DNA from: a bacterium
Lineage (GTDB): Bacteria > Verrucomicrobiota > Verrucomicrobiia > Chthoniobacterales > Terrimicrobiaceae
Assembly (NCBI GenBank): GCA_009920585.1
Contig: RFZT01000158.1
Location: 1-6,077, forward strand
Direction: 5' to 3'
DNA: 6,077 nucleotides
A model generated the notes under the pieces. It ran no database searches. It had not been told where the DNA came from and saw nothing but the letters and a program-made list of their open reading frames with translations. Numbering within the stretch: position 1 is the first letter of the stretch; each line of letters opens with the position of its first letter. Below are positions 6,061-6,077 of this stretch, piece after piece. The position numbers and the translations under genes are program-made.

Positions 6061-6077
6061 GAGATAGATTGCCGAAG
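6061..6077 (+). repeat. Second, truncated copy of the hairpin-array element
   Basis: GAGATAGATTGCCGAAG, cut by the window end, matches the array's sub-block starts: GAGATAGA, then GCAACCGAAGG at 235-253, and GAGATAGA, then CTGCCGCAAGG at 292-310. TTGCCGAAG is the left half of a CC-GAA-GG type hairpin that would be completed by GCAA just outside the window. The orientation is the same as the left copy. Confidence 0.5.

Larger units (their letters stand above)
5691..6077. other. Gene-free right flank with several hairpins
   Basis: No convincing gene follows the stop at 5690. The frames across 5666-6043 (+) and 5730-6047 (-) are low in hydrophobic core residues, rich in Arg/Pro/Ser, and read through inverted repeats. 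The stretch instead holds hairpins at 5732-5745, 5752-5772, 5787-5808 and 5899-5909 (TTGC-GCT-GCAA), a larger folded region at 6000-6049, and the start of a dispersed repeat at 6061. Confidence 0.7.

Overview
The window holds one two-gene transcription unit on the + strand, with about 900 bases of gene-free, repeat-rich DNA on its left and about 390 bases on its right. A secreted S1-type sulfatase with a LamG-bearing exported giant, near absence of Shine-Dalgarno sequences, a GTG start, and intergenic DNA full of short hairpins and 9-base-period repeats all suggest a member of the Planctomycetota-Verrucomicrobiota-Chlamydiota group. Verrucomicrobiota, Kiritimatiellota or Lentisphaerota is most likely. 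This is inference from style; no rRNA or marker gene is present.

Layout: (a) 1-907 has no convincing gene. It holds an 11-bp-stem hairpin (41-70), a 9-base-period repeat (141-176), a 16-bp direct repeat (198-213 and 376-391) bracketing a run of about seven small hairpins (220-345), a second 9-base-period repeat (383-418), a hairpin (434-450), a long A/T-armed inverted repeat (456-508), a tandem 14-base repeat (555-579), a REP/REPIN-like inverted pair carrying GTAG/CTAC (687-781), and a weak sigma70-like promoter (859-887). (b) 908-2428 encodes an exported sulfatase with the Cys-type formylglycine motif CAPAR. (c) 2447-5690 encodes a large exported protein of about 1,060-1,080 residues with one LamG-like (concanavalin A-like) domain and long beta-rich regions that I cannot assign to a family. 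Its frame is broken by one extra base near 4889-4891, at a perfect hairpin, so it reads as two pieces (2447-4921, and a second frame open from 4854 to 5690). (d) 5691-6077 has no gene but contains several hairpins. Its last 17 bases (6061-6077) match the start of the hairpin-array element seen at 234-310, so the gene pair seems to lie between two same-orientation copies of a dispersed structured repeat.

How the genes may work together (inference): both products carry export signals and are 18 bases apart. A secreted sulfatase would remove sulfate esters from a polysaccharide, and the LamG protein could bind or process the same glycan. The sulfatase needs a formylglycine-generating enzyme or anaerobic sulfatase-maturating enzyme encoded elsewhere.

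The gene content is ordinary for such bacteria. The points most worth following up are the hairpin array with its second partial copy, the paired 9-base-period repeats, the REPIN-like element, the frameshift on a hairpin, and the sulfatase's altered second signature.
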